Below are positions 37,774 to 50,323 of a stretch of 64,000 nucleotides of DNA, in pieces (positions within the stretch are counted from its first letter, which is position 1; each line of letters starts with the position of its first letter). Below the pieces are notes generated by a model. The model did not search any database, was not told where the DNA came from, and was given only the letters and a program-made list of their open reading frames with translations. Position numbers and translations under genes: made by a program. This DNA comes from Zonotrichia leucophrys gambelii. Taxonomy: Eukaryota > Chordata > Aves > Passeriformes > Passerellidae. The stretch lies in NCBI RefSeq assembly GCF_028769735.1, contig NC_088170.1, positions 51,369,585 to 51,433,584 on the forward strand, given 5' to 3'.

Positions 37774-39869
37774 GGATAGGTGGAAATGATTTTTTAAATT
37801 AAATGCAGCTCAATTTGTAAAAAATACTACCACCCAGCTTTTAAAAAAATATATTTTGCTGTACTTGGGTGCAAGTTCTTTGTGTTTGATGATTTTAAAA
37901 TATTTTTTATTAATAAATGTTGTCCAGTTTTCTACTTAGGATATGTATTTCATGATTTCCATATGGTGGGAGTACATTCAAATACAGATGGTACGTTTTT
38001 TCTTTAACTATTTTTTTCCTCCTGCTTATCTCGTTACTAGTAATTTGATGATCACCATGAATTAAAACAAGCACGAAGACCCATGATCTTTCATAATCTT
38101 AATTTAGATTTCAAAGACATTTCAGGATCTCCTAAATCTCTGAATGAAAATCATCTAAAATTTTGATCCATTGGGAAGCTAAAGATATATGGCAATGAAA
38201 AAGCTACCTTCCTTAGTAGGATTTCACTGACACACAAAAACCACCGTACTACATAATTGTTTGCAGAGGACAATTTTGCTATTGGATTTTCACCAAAGGT
38301 GTGAACAAAAGATATTTCTATTTACTGTCTTGATTTCTCCAACTGTACCTCTGACAGCACAGGATATGGTGGGCTTTTACTTAAGATCATTCTCTGAGCA
38401 CATAACAATTTTTATAGCTGATTTTAAGTAGAAGCAGTATTTATCCCAAGGTTGATTTGATTAATTTTAATTTTGCAGACTGCGTATCCAATCTCAGGGA
38501 CCACAAATTTATCTTTTAAAATTACTTTTTTCTGATTTATTTTAAACTTTTATGTTTACTGAGTGCCTATGTGATTCAATTTTTCTATTATTAACTCTAA
38601 ACATGTTGCAAATGTTACTTTACAGCATGTATTACTTCAGGCATAGAATACAAAGCTTTTTTGTGTGTTCAAAAAACATGTGCTTCATTTTGGATTAAGT
38701 CACCTCACTAGTACCAATAGGAAGAAGTGAATGTTGATAGTCATAAAGTCTCACTATGTATAAACATTAATATTATATTTATAAATAAAAATGGAAGACC
38801 TCTAATGTGCTCTTGAAACTTGCTTGTGCTGCATCTTTTCCACCTGTATATGTATAAACTCATGCAAAACCAAGTGAAATCAATACTAAAGCAACAATTG
38901 GTTTGGAAATCCTTCGTAAATCTCAGAATGTATTTAAGAGAATTGTGCGTGTTAAGAAATAAAAGCAGATTTTGAACTTTGAACACAGAGTGAGGTTACA
39001 GTATCTCACTGGCCCCTAAATAACTCCTTACAAGAGTCTGAGTACAGCTGAATTCCTATGAGAATCCTAAAGACACAGAAATGAGACCTTTAAGAAAGGC
39101 TACATCTATGTTACATGGTAAATTGGTTCTTGTGTGGACACTTTGACCTACAAAGAAATGACCTCCTCTTTTAAAGAGAAGGAGAAACAACCACCATAAA
39201 AAGCATGTGTGGCAAGGCTTGCAGAAACTTCATAAAACAGCAACAACTGGGTATAATGGTTGTTTTTTTCAAAGTAATTATTGCCAATAAACCAGTTGTT
39301 ATTCAACAGCTGTAGGAAAAGACTGGTTTTATTAATTTTCTTCCTATTTCCTTTAATTTGAAAATTGCAGTGAACTGTAGAGTCTGTAGATGATACAAAA
39401 TGTTCAGAACAGTCAGATCTAAAAATTGCAACAAAGAATGACTAGCAATAAAATGATGGATGTAATGCTGTCATCAATGCAAAGTAATGGGCAGGGGAAA
39501 AACCAATCTTAACAATCTAAACAATGTTTATACACCAGCAATCTCAAAATTGACTATTATCTTCTGGTAACAAGGTCTCTTAGCCACTGTGAAGGCTTTC
39601 CTGAAAGCATCTCTGAACACCAGCACTTGAAAACGGCAGAGATATTCCAAATTACTAGAAAAGAAATGGACCCCAAAATTTTACTGCATAAATTCCTGAA
39701 GTGCCTACAGCTAGCATAATTTTTTGCATTTCTGTTCACTCTACTGAAAACCACTTAGAACACATATATGTTCTAAATGTGTATGCAGTAGTGAGGGTTT
39801 CAAGTGAAATAATCATGGCAGAAGCTCTTAAAGAAGGGGAAGAAGTTTTAAGTGAGGGACTTTTGATTT
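37774..39869. other. Unique A+T-rich noncoding sequence
   Basis: No gene or repeat recognised. Confidence 0.55.
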
Positions 39870-40340
39870 TTGTGGACGGATAGAATGTAAGAGAATAGTG
39901 CAGAGGGCAGTCTCACACCTGAGGAGTTGCAGCTGTACCAATCACCAAAGATTAGGAACAGGCCTGCCCTTAATAGGCCACAGCTGTGTCCAATAAGAGT
40001 GCTACGAAAGAGTGGGTTAGCTGGGTGAGGAGAAAGTTGGAGTTTGTTGGTTGTGCTGTGAAGTGAGGAAGTAGTCAGTGCTGTGAGGAGGTGCCCATGA
40101 GAAATCACTGAGAAAATATGGGACTTTTGCAATAAGAGGACAACAGATTTTGTTTGGTTTATTGTCTGGATTTTTTTCCCTAGTTAACATGTGGGATTGT
40201 GAAGAGTTGCAGGCTGCTGTGGGAACCAAAATAAGAATGGGGTGACATAATTGTGCAGGGAGAGTTTGTTTATGCCCACCTTGAAGATTAACCTTTTGGC
40301 ACTGCACTCTTCCTTGATCATATGATGACAAGAGCCTCAC
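39870..40340 (+). mobile_element. Possible degraded LTR or other interspersed repeat
   Basis: A block of higher G+C content with LTR-like order. CACAGCTGTGTCCAATAAGA (39979-39998, including a CCAAT-type motif) is followed by a mutated TATA-like GCTACGAAAGA, a G-rich leader, and GCAATAAGAGG (about 40129-40139) in the place of a polyadenylation signal. The resemblance to avian LTR sequence is general, and no ends or target duplication were identified. It might instead be unique promoter-like DNA. Confidence 0.35.
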
Positions 40341-43300
40341 AAGTGTTTGTCAACTGAGATGCCTCAGATCTCACAAAAATAAGCCTGGATTTACAGGCCT
40401 CCTTTACCATCCTCCATAACCAGTGGACTAAAATAGGAATTTGTTTTAGAAATTGGATTCAGATTGAGGTCAATCGCATCTTAAATTGTGTGGCTTCAGC
40501 AAGAGTCAGATGCACTGTAAATTCACTGTCTCAGAATATTTAGAAGGCCCAACAATCACAAAAATAATTTAACATATTCATAGCAAGGAGTTTCTGAGTG
40601 GCTATCTTGGGTTTGCATATCTGACACTTACTTTTGGCGTTATACGTCCGACTACTGGCACCTGGAAAAATTGAGTACATAATATGGCCATACATGACTG
40701 TAATATTTCTGGGTCCTAGGACTGAAGACAGAACTGATTTGAAAATATTGCAGAATTACTACTTTGTTTCTTTCTAGAATGCAGATTGCTGACCTATAGA
40801 TGAAACAGTTTTATGCTGGACTGATGTAGAATCACTACTGCACAAGATTGATGATCTTGTAGAAGGAGGTTCTTTTGATTTTGATTAGAAACAGAACTGA
40901 AATGTTTCCTCTTTTAAAAAATCCACAGAGAACAGGAGCAAACCTGTGTTTAGCAATATTTTTGTCCAAGCTCTGCTCTCCTCCTCATTGTGCAAGCAGC
41001 CTCCTTATCTGTGCAATCCAGAGTCATATCTGAGAGTTGGTCCCTTTGAGGTTGTTAAATCAGAGGCTCTGTGTTCACTGCAGTTCTCCAGGCAAATGTG
41101 TGCTCCTGACTTAAAACAAAATGACTCAGTGATAGATAGAACGATAGGTTTTATACACAGATGAATGATTCTAATTCACTTAATAGGACTTCATGCTTAA
41201 AAATTGCTTCAGGGGTTTTATGTTCTATTTTGCTTTTCATCTGAGGTGTTACTTCACATAACTATTGAGGTGTATTCAAAGTTTCTGCTAACAAAATGCT
41301 TTTTGTAACACTTTGGCAGGAGAAACTTTAAATGCATAGGGATTATTCGCCTCCAAAATCCATCTTAGCTGCTTCCTCTAGCTCTAAAAGAAACTTTCAC
41401 AAGCAGGAGATTTCTTTCAGTATTGCAGAATTGTCTCACTGGACTTTAGTGTCTTCCATATTAGAGCAGATTAGTGTGTTAAATAGAAATCTTAGCAAGA
41501 GAAATTACCCAGGGTCATCTTGTTTATAGAACCAACTACTTAGAAATTGAAATTAAATTCATATAAACATGTTGCTCACACCTTTCCCAGCAATCCCAAC
41601 TACTTTGCTCCTTGTCTTTTTAAAGACAATTTGTCCTATTACATTTTCAAGATTTACATACAGAGCAAAGTATTGTTAATTCCTATCAATCATGCTCTGA
41701 CATCCTGGGGTTCGGGGCTTTTTTACTTCTCTTTGGATTTTAGGTTGGTTGGTTTTTTTAATAAAAAAACAGAATCATTATAATCAAAGTTTGTTCATCC
41801 AAACATTCATCCTGCTATTGGTTGAATTCCGAAAGGACAGGAAAAAAAATCCAATTTTCTCATATTATAAACAGTTGCAAAAAACCAAAAAACTGTTCCT
41901 AACCATTGGGTGAACTATAATAAACACTACAAGTAGCAAACAAAATGCAAGATCCTGTCAAACACACAGAATGGAAAATGGAGAAGAATAGTGAGAATTT
42001 TAAAACAGGTATTGTGCAACCTTCCCTCTTTACACCCTGATTAAATGTTCAAATTTGCTACATTGTACAATATATTTTTGATTTCCTCGTATTGATAGCT
42101 GAATTGGAAGATGACAATAAAACCAAATTGTGCTGCAATTAAGAAAAAATCCTAGAAAGTATTTACATAAGCTAAAAAACTATTTATGTAAATCAAATAT
42201 ATATTCACTTTCCAATTTTTTTCCTCAGGCAACAACCATGTAAAGCAAGTATAATAGCAACATTATATTCAAAATATGATTACCTCATAGTACATATGCA
42301 AGGCATATGTATAAATAAGTATATTTTTAATATTTAAATTTCAAACAAAATATTTTTTTGTTTTAGAAGTCAGTGTGATTACATGACAATTTTTTTGACT
42401 TTTCTCTGTGATCTTAGTGATAGGACTGTTTTCTGAAAGATGAATTTAATGTGTTTATGTTAATAAGGAAGAGCAACAGAATGTTATTACTACTCATACA
42501 ACTAGAAGCTATCAATGAAATCAGATGAAGCCCTATACTGATTAAATTTGAAGTTACATTGGCATCTAATTTAGATTTAGATTTAATATATTAATTTACA
42601 GTGTAATGTGGAAAGATCAAAGTGTTGATGCTAATTACTTTTAAAGTTTCAGTATCATATTGCATTCAACTACTTCCTATGACTTGTAGATGACAATGGG
42701 AGATTTCTTCTGAAACAAGTTACAAATAAAATAAACAAGATTGCTTTACTTGTTAAATGAGACTAGACATGGAAAAATTGTGTATAGACTAACAATTACA
42801 TTTCAGTGTGATCATCAGCAAGAAAAAAGGTTTCAAATAGACTAAATTCTTACTCAGACAACTTTTATTTGGTGCATATATTCTTATTCTTGCAGTACCA
42901 AAGAGAAAAAAAATAACTTTTTTTTAATGCCATTATCATGTACTCATAGTGAAGGTATCACCTGTAAGTAGCAAATTCTCTTTAAATGGTCTCCACTCTA
43001 AAGAGACATCACCAGTGATTCAGAGGAAGTGAAAATCTGACAAGTTGACCATCTGCTTCCCAAAATGCAAAATGGCATAAAGTGACAAAGCTTCTATCCC
43101 AGGGAGCCTATTATCACAATTTGATAATGCAATAAATAATGTAAAACATAATATAAACATTTGCTGCATGCAGTGAACAGATGAATATGAAAAAAATGTG
43201 AACAAAGTAAGTTTAAAGAAATTTGGTAATTGCTTACTAGCAATTAAATTAGGACAGAGAATCTTTCTATGTTGCTCCTATATACAAAAAATCTATTTTA

Positions 43301-43890
43301 ACAAACTAAATTTCTTCTTGCAGTTTAAATTTCAAAATTCAGATCACTTTAGCTTTCACTCCATTGCATTTCTATGAGCTCTCAAATGGCACAGCACATC
43401 TCTGAAGCTCCAGGAAACCTGAAGAACAAAGCCAAGTTAAGCCTGAAAGCTGAATCACCCTTCCATTTCAAAGCAACTTCTGTCACTAAAGATGTAAGAA
43501 AGATTTTTTTTTCTTTTTTTTTTTTTTAGTTTTTTTAAACAGTTGTTGTAGAAGCTTCACTGATCCCTGAGTCCTCTCTTCTGCGTGGAAATGTGTAGGA
43601 TATGACCCTGAATGTTACATTAAGAGAGGCTGGTGGTCCCATTTCCAGCACTGAGCCCTCTGTCAGCATGGCAATATTTAAAACTACATCTGTATTCTCT
43701 TTTCTTAATCGTCCTCCTTACGCTCCAGGTAAAAGTTTTGAGGAGGTCAAAAAATAAAATCAGTAGAGATGTTACTATTTAGGCTTTTCCTTAGAGGGGT
43801 GGGAGTATTGTAGGAGTAACTGCAAGAGCAGAACCAGTCAGCACAGCTCACTTTCTGAGGGGAATGTGTGTAGCAGCCTAGAAATCTGTC
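40341..43890. other. Unique A+T-rich noncoding sequence
   Basis: No gene recognised. A T-rich tract lies at 43504-43527, about 370 bases before the minisatellite. Confidence 0.55.
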
Positions 43891-43897
43891 CTGCCAC

Positions 43898-44415
43898 ACA
43901 CAGGGCACACACCAGGCAGTGCCCCTGTGTGTGTCTGTCACCCTTGGGCACAGGGATCAGGCTCACACCAGGCAGTGCCTCTGTGTGTGTCTGTCACCCT
44001 TGGGCACAGGGATCAGGCTCACACCAGGCAGTGCCTCTGTGTGTGTGTCTCTCACCCTTGGGCACAGGAATGAGGCACACACCAGGCAGTGCCCCTGTGT
44101 GTGTCTCTCCCCCTTGGGCACAGGGATGAGGCTCACACCAGGCAGTGCCCCTGTGTGTGTCCCTCCCCCTTGGGCACAGGGATGAGGCACACACCAGGCA
44201 GTGCCCCTGTCTGCGGTCCTCATCCCCCTTGGGCACAGGGATCAGGCTCACACCAGGCAGTGCCTCTGTGTGTGTCTCTCCCCCTTGGGCACAGGGATGA
44301 GGCTCACACCAGGCAGTGCCCCTGTGTGTGTCCCTCCCCCTTGGGCACAGGGATGAGGCACACACCAGGCAGTGCCCCTGTGTGTGTCCCTCCCCCTTGG
44401 GCACAGGAATGAGGC
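43898..44415. repeat. 56-bp minisatellite, about nine copies
   Basis: A G+C-rich tandem array. The core ACCAGGCAGTGCC begins at 43911, 43967, 44023, 44081, 44137, 44193, 44252, 44308 and 44364, so the period is 56 bases with three longer steps of 58, 56+3 and similar. Each unit has the core, a CTGTGTGTGTC run, a pyrimidine stretch (TGTCACCC or TCCCCC) and TTGGGCACAGGGAT(C/G)AGGC. Units differ at fixed places: GGCTC or GGCAC before the core, GCCTC or GCCCC after it, and GTCTGTCACCC, TCTCTCCCCC or TCCCTCCCCC. A degenerate tenth start decays after 44413. The period is not a multiple of three, so the several overlapping frames on both strands that spell similar peptides in succession come from the repeat and are not genes. 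Confidence 0.95.
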
Positions 44416-44839
44416 AATCTCCCTGGGTGCCTGAGCTGGGGCAGTGCCTCGCTGTATGTGTGACCATCCCACCTCAGGACTACGGTCCTCAGCCTATTGC
44501 AGCATAGGTGATCTCTGTAGACCTGTCCTCACTGAGGAACTGCTTGTACTCTTGTTTTTGGAGTTAAATTGTTAGCAGCAGTCACCTATAATCCTGCTGG
44601 TTGCCTATTCCCAGTCTGCTTTACTTGACCCCTTTTTAAAGCCCATTAGCAGTGGCCTCCTGAGGTAACACTGCCTTCTGATCTCCAGCCCAAGGTGTGT
44701 TACCAGGACCCACCCATTGGGGTTAACAACCTATAACCAACTCTTTCCAGTGCATGTCTAAACCATTACAGGAGGGAAGATGGGGGTCATATCTCATCTG
44801 GCAGGACTTTCAGGTAAGAGTCCCTCTTGATAATTATCT
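44416..44839. other. Unassigned sequence between minisatellite and palindrome
   Basis: About 420 bases of balanced composition. No repeat family or gene recognised. Confidence 0.45.
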
Positions 44840-44895
44840 ATGCACTGGTAGATAATTATCATGATAATTATCATGATAATTATCTACCAGCGCAT
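44840..44895. repeat. Perfect 46-bp palindrome made of GATAATTATCAT repeats
   Basis: Bases 44845-44890 are identical to their own reverse complement over all 46 positions. Five more bases on each side pair with one mismatch (ATGCA against CGCAT). The centre is three tandem copies of the 12-mer GATAATTATCAT, starting at 44851, 44863 and 44875, capped by CTGGTA and TACCAG. A fourth GATAATTATC lies outside at 44829-44838. There is no spacer, so as DNA it could extrude a cruciform. Confidence 0.95.
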
Positions 44896-47800
44896 ATAAG
44901 AATTAGTTGGAGGTTACAGAAAAAGACCTCATTTTATCTGAGCGGTGCTTTGGGTAGGTTTTATCCTGCCACAAGACTACTGATTTTTCAATGTATAAAA
45001 CATTACAAATTGAAAATGTTTGGTATAGCAGCCTGTAGATAATACAAATTTTAGTGTGTGGCACATTCTTGCTGTATCCCAGAAAAACCTTTTTTCCTTT
45101 CCTCTGTATTGCTTTAGCAGGAAACATGACAACATGTCACTTATAAGTGACAAATCCTGACCCCAGATCCCAGTTCAGTTCAGTTTTTCAGTTTGCTGGT
45201 TTTGACTTCTTACTTGTGCCTTCCACTCCTGGGTAGGCAGCGCCCATTTATTTTGTAATATGTGGACATATTTTGATACATTCAGAGAGTTTAGAGCAAA
45301 GCAAAAGGAATATATTTAATATAACTAAGACAGTTGATTCAGTTAGTCAAAGAAGGAAATAGTACTGGGAAATGTATAGAACGAGTTGCTCTTCATTTTT
45401 TCCTCCAAGATTTGAAGCCACAGTTTTGATACAAGATCTCCATGAGTACCTGTGAAGATCAGTTTTTCTCATAGTCAATACCTTTGTTTTCATGTCTTGT
45501 GAAATATTCCAAATATTATTAATGTGTCATATGTGCTGTTGCCAAAACAAATGCTGGTAGAGAGTGCGTTGCAAGGAACAATGTGAAATATACCACATGG
45601 CTGTCCATCTGCTTCCAGACTGACAAATACAAATCATAACCACAACTTTTCATTTTTCATTTGATGCTGAAATTTGAATTTTAATCTTCATCAATACTTG
45701 CTAAAACATATTCATATACATGTGAAAATGTACCTTCAAATGAAAATATCCTAAAGGTTTCAGGCTGCAAGAAAAGTCAGGAAAAACTTTCTGCTGAATT
45801 TTTTTCCAGTTTCTTATGAAAGTAATTTTTTTTTCAGTGTTTCAACACTGCTTTGTTTCTTAAGTATCTCAGGACCATATAAGAATTAAGATAACAGCAC
45901 ATTTTTCTGTGCAGTCCTCAAATGGTATTTACCTACTTTGGTACTGAGAACTTTTAACTGAGGTACTAAACAGTTGTTCCTAGAAGAAGAGGGGCAACAA
46001 AGGAAAATTGCAATGGAAAACTGGAGCACTGATTTCATTTGAAAAGCAAAGAAAAGTCAGGGTTTGTAAATAAAGAGATGGAGCAATTGTGAACTGCAAA
46101 GCTGAACACAAGATGCCGAAGAAAAAGGAAGAAAAAAAACCCTGTAGAAAAGTATAAGAGAAAACATGCACAAGACAGCTGTTTAGATTTGAGTTTGTAT
46201 CATGGAAATGCATGATACTGAAATTGTTTAAAACTATTGTAGGATTAGAATACTGACAAGATTAGAAATCAAAAAAGATCAGCTAATTTCAAACCTAGAT
46301 ACTACCAAACATCAAGTAATATATTCTCAGTTTTCTTGGTGAAAATTCTAAAAATGGGTCACTAAATATTTATTATTCCTGCTCAGTGCACATATCTTTA
46401 CTTTTAAATGCTTCTTCTGACTGCAGTTTTCTTCTTTCCTTGAAAACTTGTTCCTTATTATCTCTCACTATCCCAGCCACAGCAGCACCTAGAAAGACTG
46501 AAGTACAAATACTTGCAGGGTGTGATTGTACAATATATTTGTCTCAGGCAGCCAGCTTGGTGATGAAACAGAGCTGTGCCACCAGCATCAGCTCTTCAGA
46601 AGATGTGTATTCATGGTCATGAGTCCCTGGGCACCAGCCTAAACTGAAACAGCAACCCCCAGGCAGGCCTAATTGCCATCAGTCACTGTTTTATCATGAA
46701 CTGTGGAACAAGCAACCCATCATAGCTTTTCAGCAGCTACAAGGTGTCATGCATCATGTCAGTCTACAATGAGGGGAAGTTAATTAGGGGCTCTTTGACA
46801 AGACACAGAAAGATAGCTTGTGCTACCAAGAGGCTGGCAAGCAGATGTATGAGACTCTGGTAAAAGCTAACTTCACAGCACAAACACTGAACTCTGCGAA
46901 GCTTAAACAAATTTTAACAACACAGTGGCAGTACAAGATTATTGGTATTTTCCTGGGAGTAAATTTCTGCTAATTCTTAAAATGCTGGCTAAATGAATAC
47001 TTTGTATTAGGGTGGACCTAATCAATTTATTTGACTATTATTTTGAGGTCTCATACATCTGTGCCTTCATCCTGTTTCTTTCTCATGCAAAAACTTACCC
47101 AATAAAATGATGCTTAGCATATACACCAAGTTATACTGACCAATGCCAGATTTGTATTGCAATTTGTTTGTATCTGCAAGGCAGAACTCAAAACACCATG
47201 AAAGCATGGAAACATTCAAGACATTTCTCTCATGATGGGAACACAGTTTTGGGATTGAAATGTTAGGCTGATGCTCTGGAACAGTTAGTGAAATATCAGA
47301 TTTTCCCCTTAATTTAAAAGTCAGCCAACCTCTCCAATAAATAGACTTACCACCAGTAGAGAACATGTTTTAAAAATATTTCGGTGCTTTAGGGAGTAAA
47401 GTCTGGAAATCCTAGCTATAGGTGTATGTCCTTTTTCAGTTTAAACCATGAAGTCAAGCTTTAATCCCAGATACAAGGCTGAGGGTAGAGCCACATATCA
47501 CTGCTCCTGCATGTTGCCTTCCCCATCAAGATTATTTACATATATAAGGAAGCTCTTGTCACCACTGTGACAGAAAAAACCCACAAAGGAGTGAAGGAAA
47601 ATGTCTTGTTTAGATAGAAGTCTCAAGTACTAAAAAGTGAACAACAATAAACAGTAGTTCAGGTTGTGCTCTTTGCCTCAGCTGAAACAGGGGATTTGGC
47701 TGGAGAAGATACTTTTACTGGAGGATACTGGATCTTAGCTGTCATTTGACAGGTAGCAGCTGTTAAGTAGCAAAAAAGGATTTGCTAAACAGACAACAGT

Positions 47801-48451
47801 GTAAGAGATTAATTTTAGAACTGAGTCAAGTGCATGAATTCGGACTTCAAACACATAAATTTGATTCCAACTCACCCACTTCATTTGCTCGGGAAGGCTC
47901 ACCTTATCAGTTACCACTGGGGTTTTGTTTTAGAAAGCTGTGCCTTGCTTCCTGTCAGCTCTAACTTGGCTGGTCATGTGGAAGCTCAGTCTTCCCATCC
48001 TAGCTGTAGATTTGTTCAGTCTTTTTCTTTACACAGCAAATACACAGCAAACAATGTGGCCTTATTCTTGAAATCAGAGCTCACAGCTACTCTTTACAAC
48101 TGTATTGTTGGGTTTTACTTCATCAAATCATGCAGCAAAGTGATTTACCAGACTCTCTGAAGACCTGCTAATGCATTAGCGTGCAAGGACTCAGTTGCCC
48201 CAATGGCATGAATGTTTTATAAAGCAGGCCATTCACACCTGGTGGCCCTGCAAGGGACTGCACCTGCTGGCACGCGCAGATGGCTGAGCTATACTTGGTG
48301 TATTGAGCGTGGGAAGGTGAGACACAAAGTTCTGCCAAAGAAAAAAAAGGAAAGTAAAATAGAAAGCCATGACTAAGGTTAAATCTGATTTATTTAGGAA
48401 AGGTGTGAGTTTGGGGTTTTTTGTGGTTTGGTTTTTCAGGTTTATTTTTGG

Positions 48452-48467
48452 TTTTTTTTTTTTTTTT
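48452..48467. repeat. Poly(T) tract
   Basis: Sixteen uninterrupted T following a GGTTTTT-rich stretch. Confidence 0.8.
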
Positions 48468-50280
48468 GAGGAATGAAGCAGTGCCAAATGGTAAAGCAAT
48501 AATTAAACTAGAGTTAAAATTTGATTAAGCAGAACACGATGAGGGGAAGAGGGAAATGAGGCCAGCAGACAGCATTCCTAATTAACATTCATCCCTCTAA
48601 CAACCATACAATTAAGATCTGACAGGAAGGGTCAGGAAAATATAATCATTTCCAAAAACTCCAAATCAGATGAAGCAGCAAATTGCAAGTTCTTATGTGG
48701 GATCTAGATGAATATATGTGTTGCATAAGCCAAATCCTAAAATGAGTTTTCCTGTCTGTGTGGAGCTCAGTTGGCTGCAAACAAGATTGATGCAGTGACT
48801 TCCTCATTCATCTTCTTTTCCCCCAACTTTTTAGTTTATTTGCTGCCTTTGATGTTGAGCAACAGGATTATGTCAAGGAAAATTAGCAACCTGTGCCCAT
48901 CAATAACTACACTAAATTTCTTGCAAGCTGTATATTATAATCTCTCCTAGGGCTAGATTAAAAAAAAATCAGACTGGTAAACTGGGTCTTAGATAGATAT
49001 GAAATGTTTAAATAAGAAGCTGTAACCCTGAAAATCCCAGTTTATCTGCTATGTCATACCAACACAAACATCTTATTTTTACCTTAGCCCATAAAACTGC
49101 TTCTGTATTTCCAGTAGGCAGAAAAATAAGAGGCAAAATTATTGTGACCGTAGTGGGGAAACACTCAACTACCCTCGCAGACTAGCCTTATCAATGCTTT
49201 ACTCTATTCAGTATAGTAAAGCTGAAATATAAGGCTTTTTAACTGAAACAAAATAACACACTCCTTCAGTGTAAGAAACAGAGGAGAAATGAAGGTAAGT
49301 TTGTGAAGAAAGATTATATGGCAAGGTAACAGGAAGGAGAGATCCAGGTGAAAGGAGAGATGAACCAGCAAGTACTTTTTCAGCTTTAGATGGGTTTGAT
49401 TAACTATACATTTACTGCATTATATGTTATAGGTTTATACCTACAGTTCTACCCAGCAGTCTCCCTTACGTTAGATTTTTGCACACATCTGCAGTGGTGG
49501 GTGCAGAGGAAATGCCATAGGGTCTGTCCATTGCCATCCCTGAACTAGGGGCTGGTGTAGTGCAGTGCTGGGACTGACTGAATCACACACGTGCTCTCTG
49601 CATGGCAAAGCTATGCTAAAAGTCCTTCTTTAGCCTTTCCTTCTCTCTCTGATAAATATCTTTGGGTTTTTAATGGCTATCATGGCATTTCCCTACTTTG
49701 TGCGAGAGAACAGGCTTAATGTATTCAACTGCAAAACATGTTCAGATTCTACAGTCATTAGTTCCATACAGTTCTATGAAAGGAATCATAGTGCATAAAA
49801 TCAGCAAGTGTGTTAGGTTAAAGAGATCCTATAAAGTGAAAGGACACATATAAATTTTGATAACTTGAGAAAAGAACAAGTTGTTGCAGAACCAGGGAGC
49901 CTTAATTTCCCAGTTCCCTCACTCTTTTCAATCCTGAAGAAAGGGAAAGCATGAAATCACAGACTCTATTTTACAAATATTACCTTGCAAGGTCTGCAAG
50001 ATTGGTTTTTGTAGCTATAATGGCATCCGCAATTTGAATTTCATAGTCTTTGTTATGTTTTTCTACATATGCATTTATTTTACTTGGTTATAAAAACTTA
50101 AATGTGAAAGGTGAGTTGGTACTTCAGAGGGGGTTAACTCAAACCAGTCTGTCATTTTACTAGACTGTGGGCTGCTTCAAGAGACTTGCTGCCATAAACC
50201 TCAATTTAAAAAGGTTTTGTCTGTATGTTATACCAGTCTACCTTACTGCAAAGTCTTCCTTTTGAACACATGGTCTTGTT

Positions 50281-50323
50281 AACAGTTTAAAACTGAGAGT
50301 TTAAACAGTTTAAAACTGAGAGA
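50281..50323. repeat. Two-copy 23-bp tandem duplication
   Basis: AACAGTTTAAAACTGAGAG occurs at 50281 and again at 50304, a spacing of 23. The copies agree over their first 19 to 20 bases, so the duplication looks recent. The unit itself contains the dyad CAGTTTAAAACTG. Confidence 0.85.

Noticed and set aside
43866..44507. Overlapping open frames on both strands that spell repeated cysteine/proline-rich peptides
   Set aside because: They are by-products of the 56-bp minisatellite. The period is not a multiple of three, so each peptide passes through all frames, and there are no start context, splice or homology signs.
47067..47366. 99-codon minus-strand frame with two GTAAGT donor-like sites
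   Set aside because: No acceptor, no recognised domain, and both donors lie in contradictory positions for one exon.
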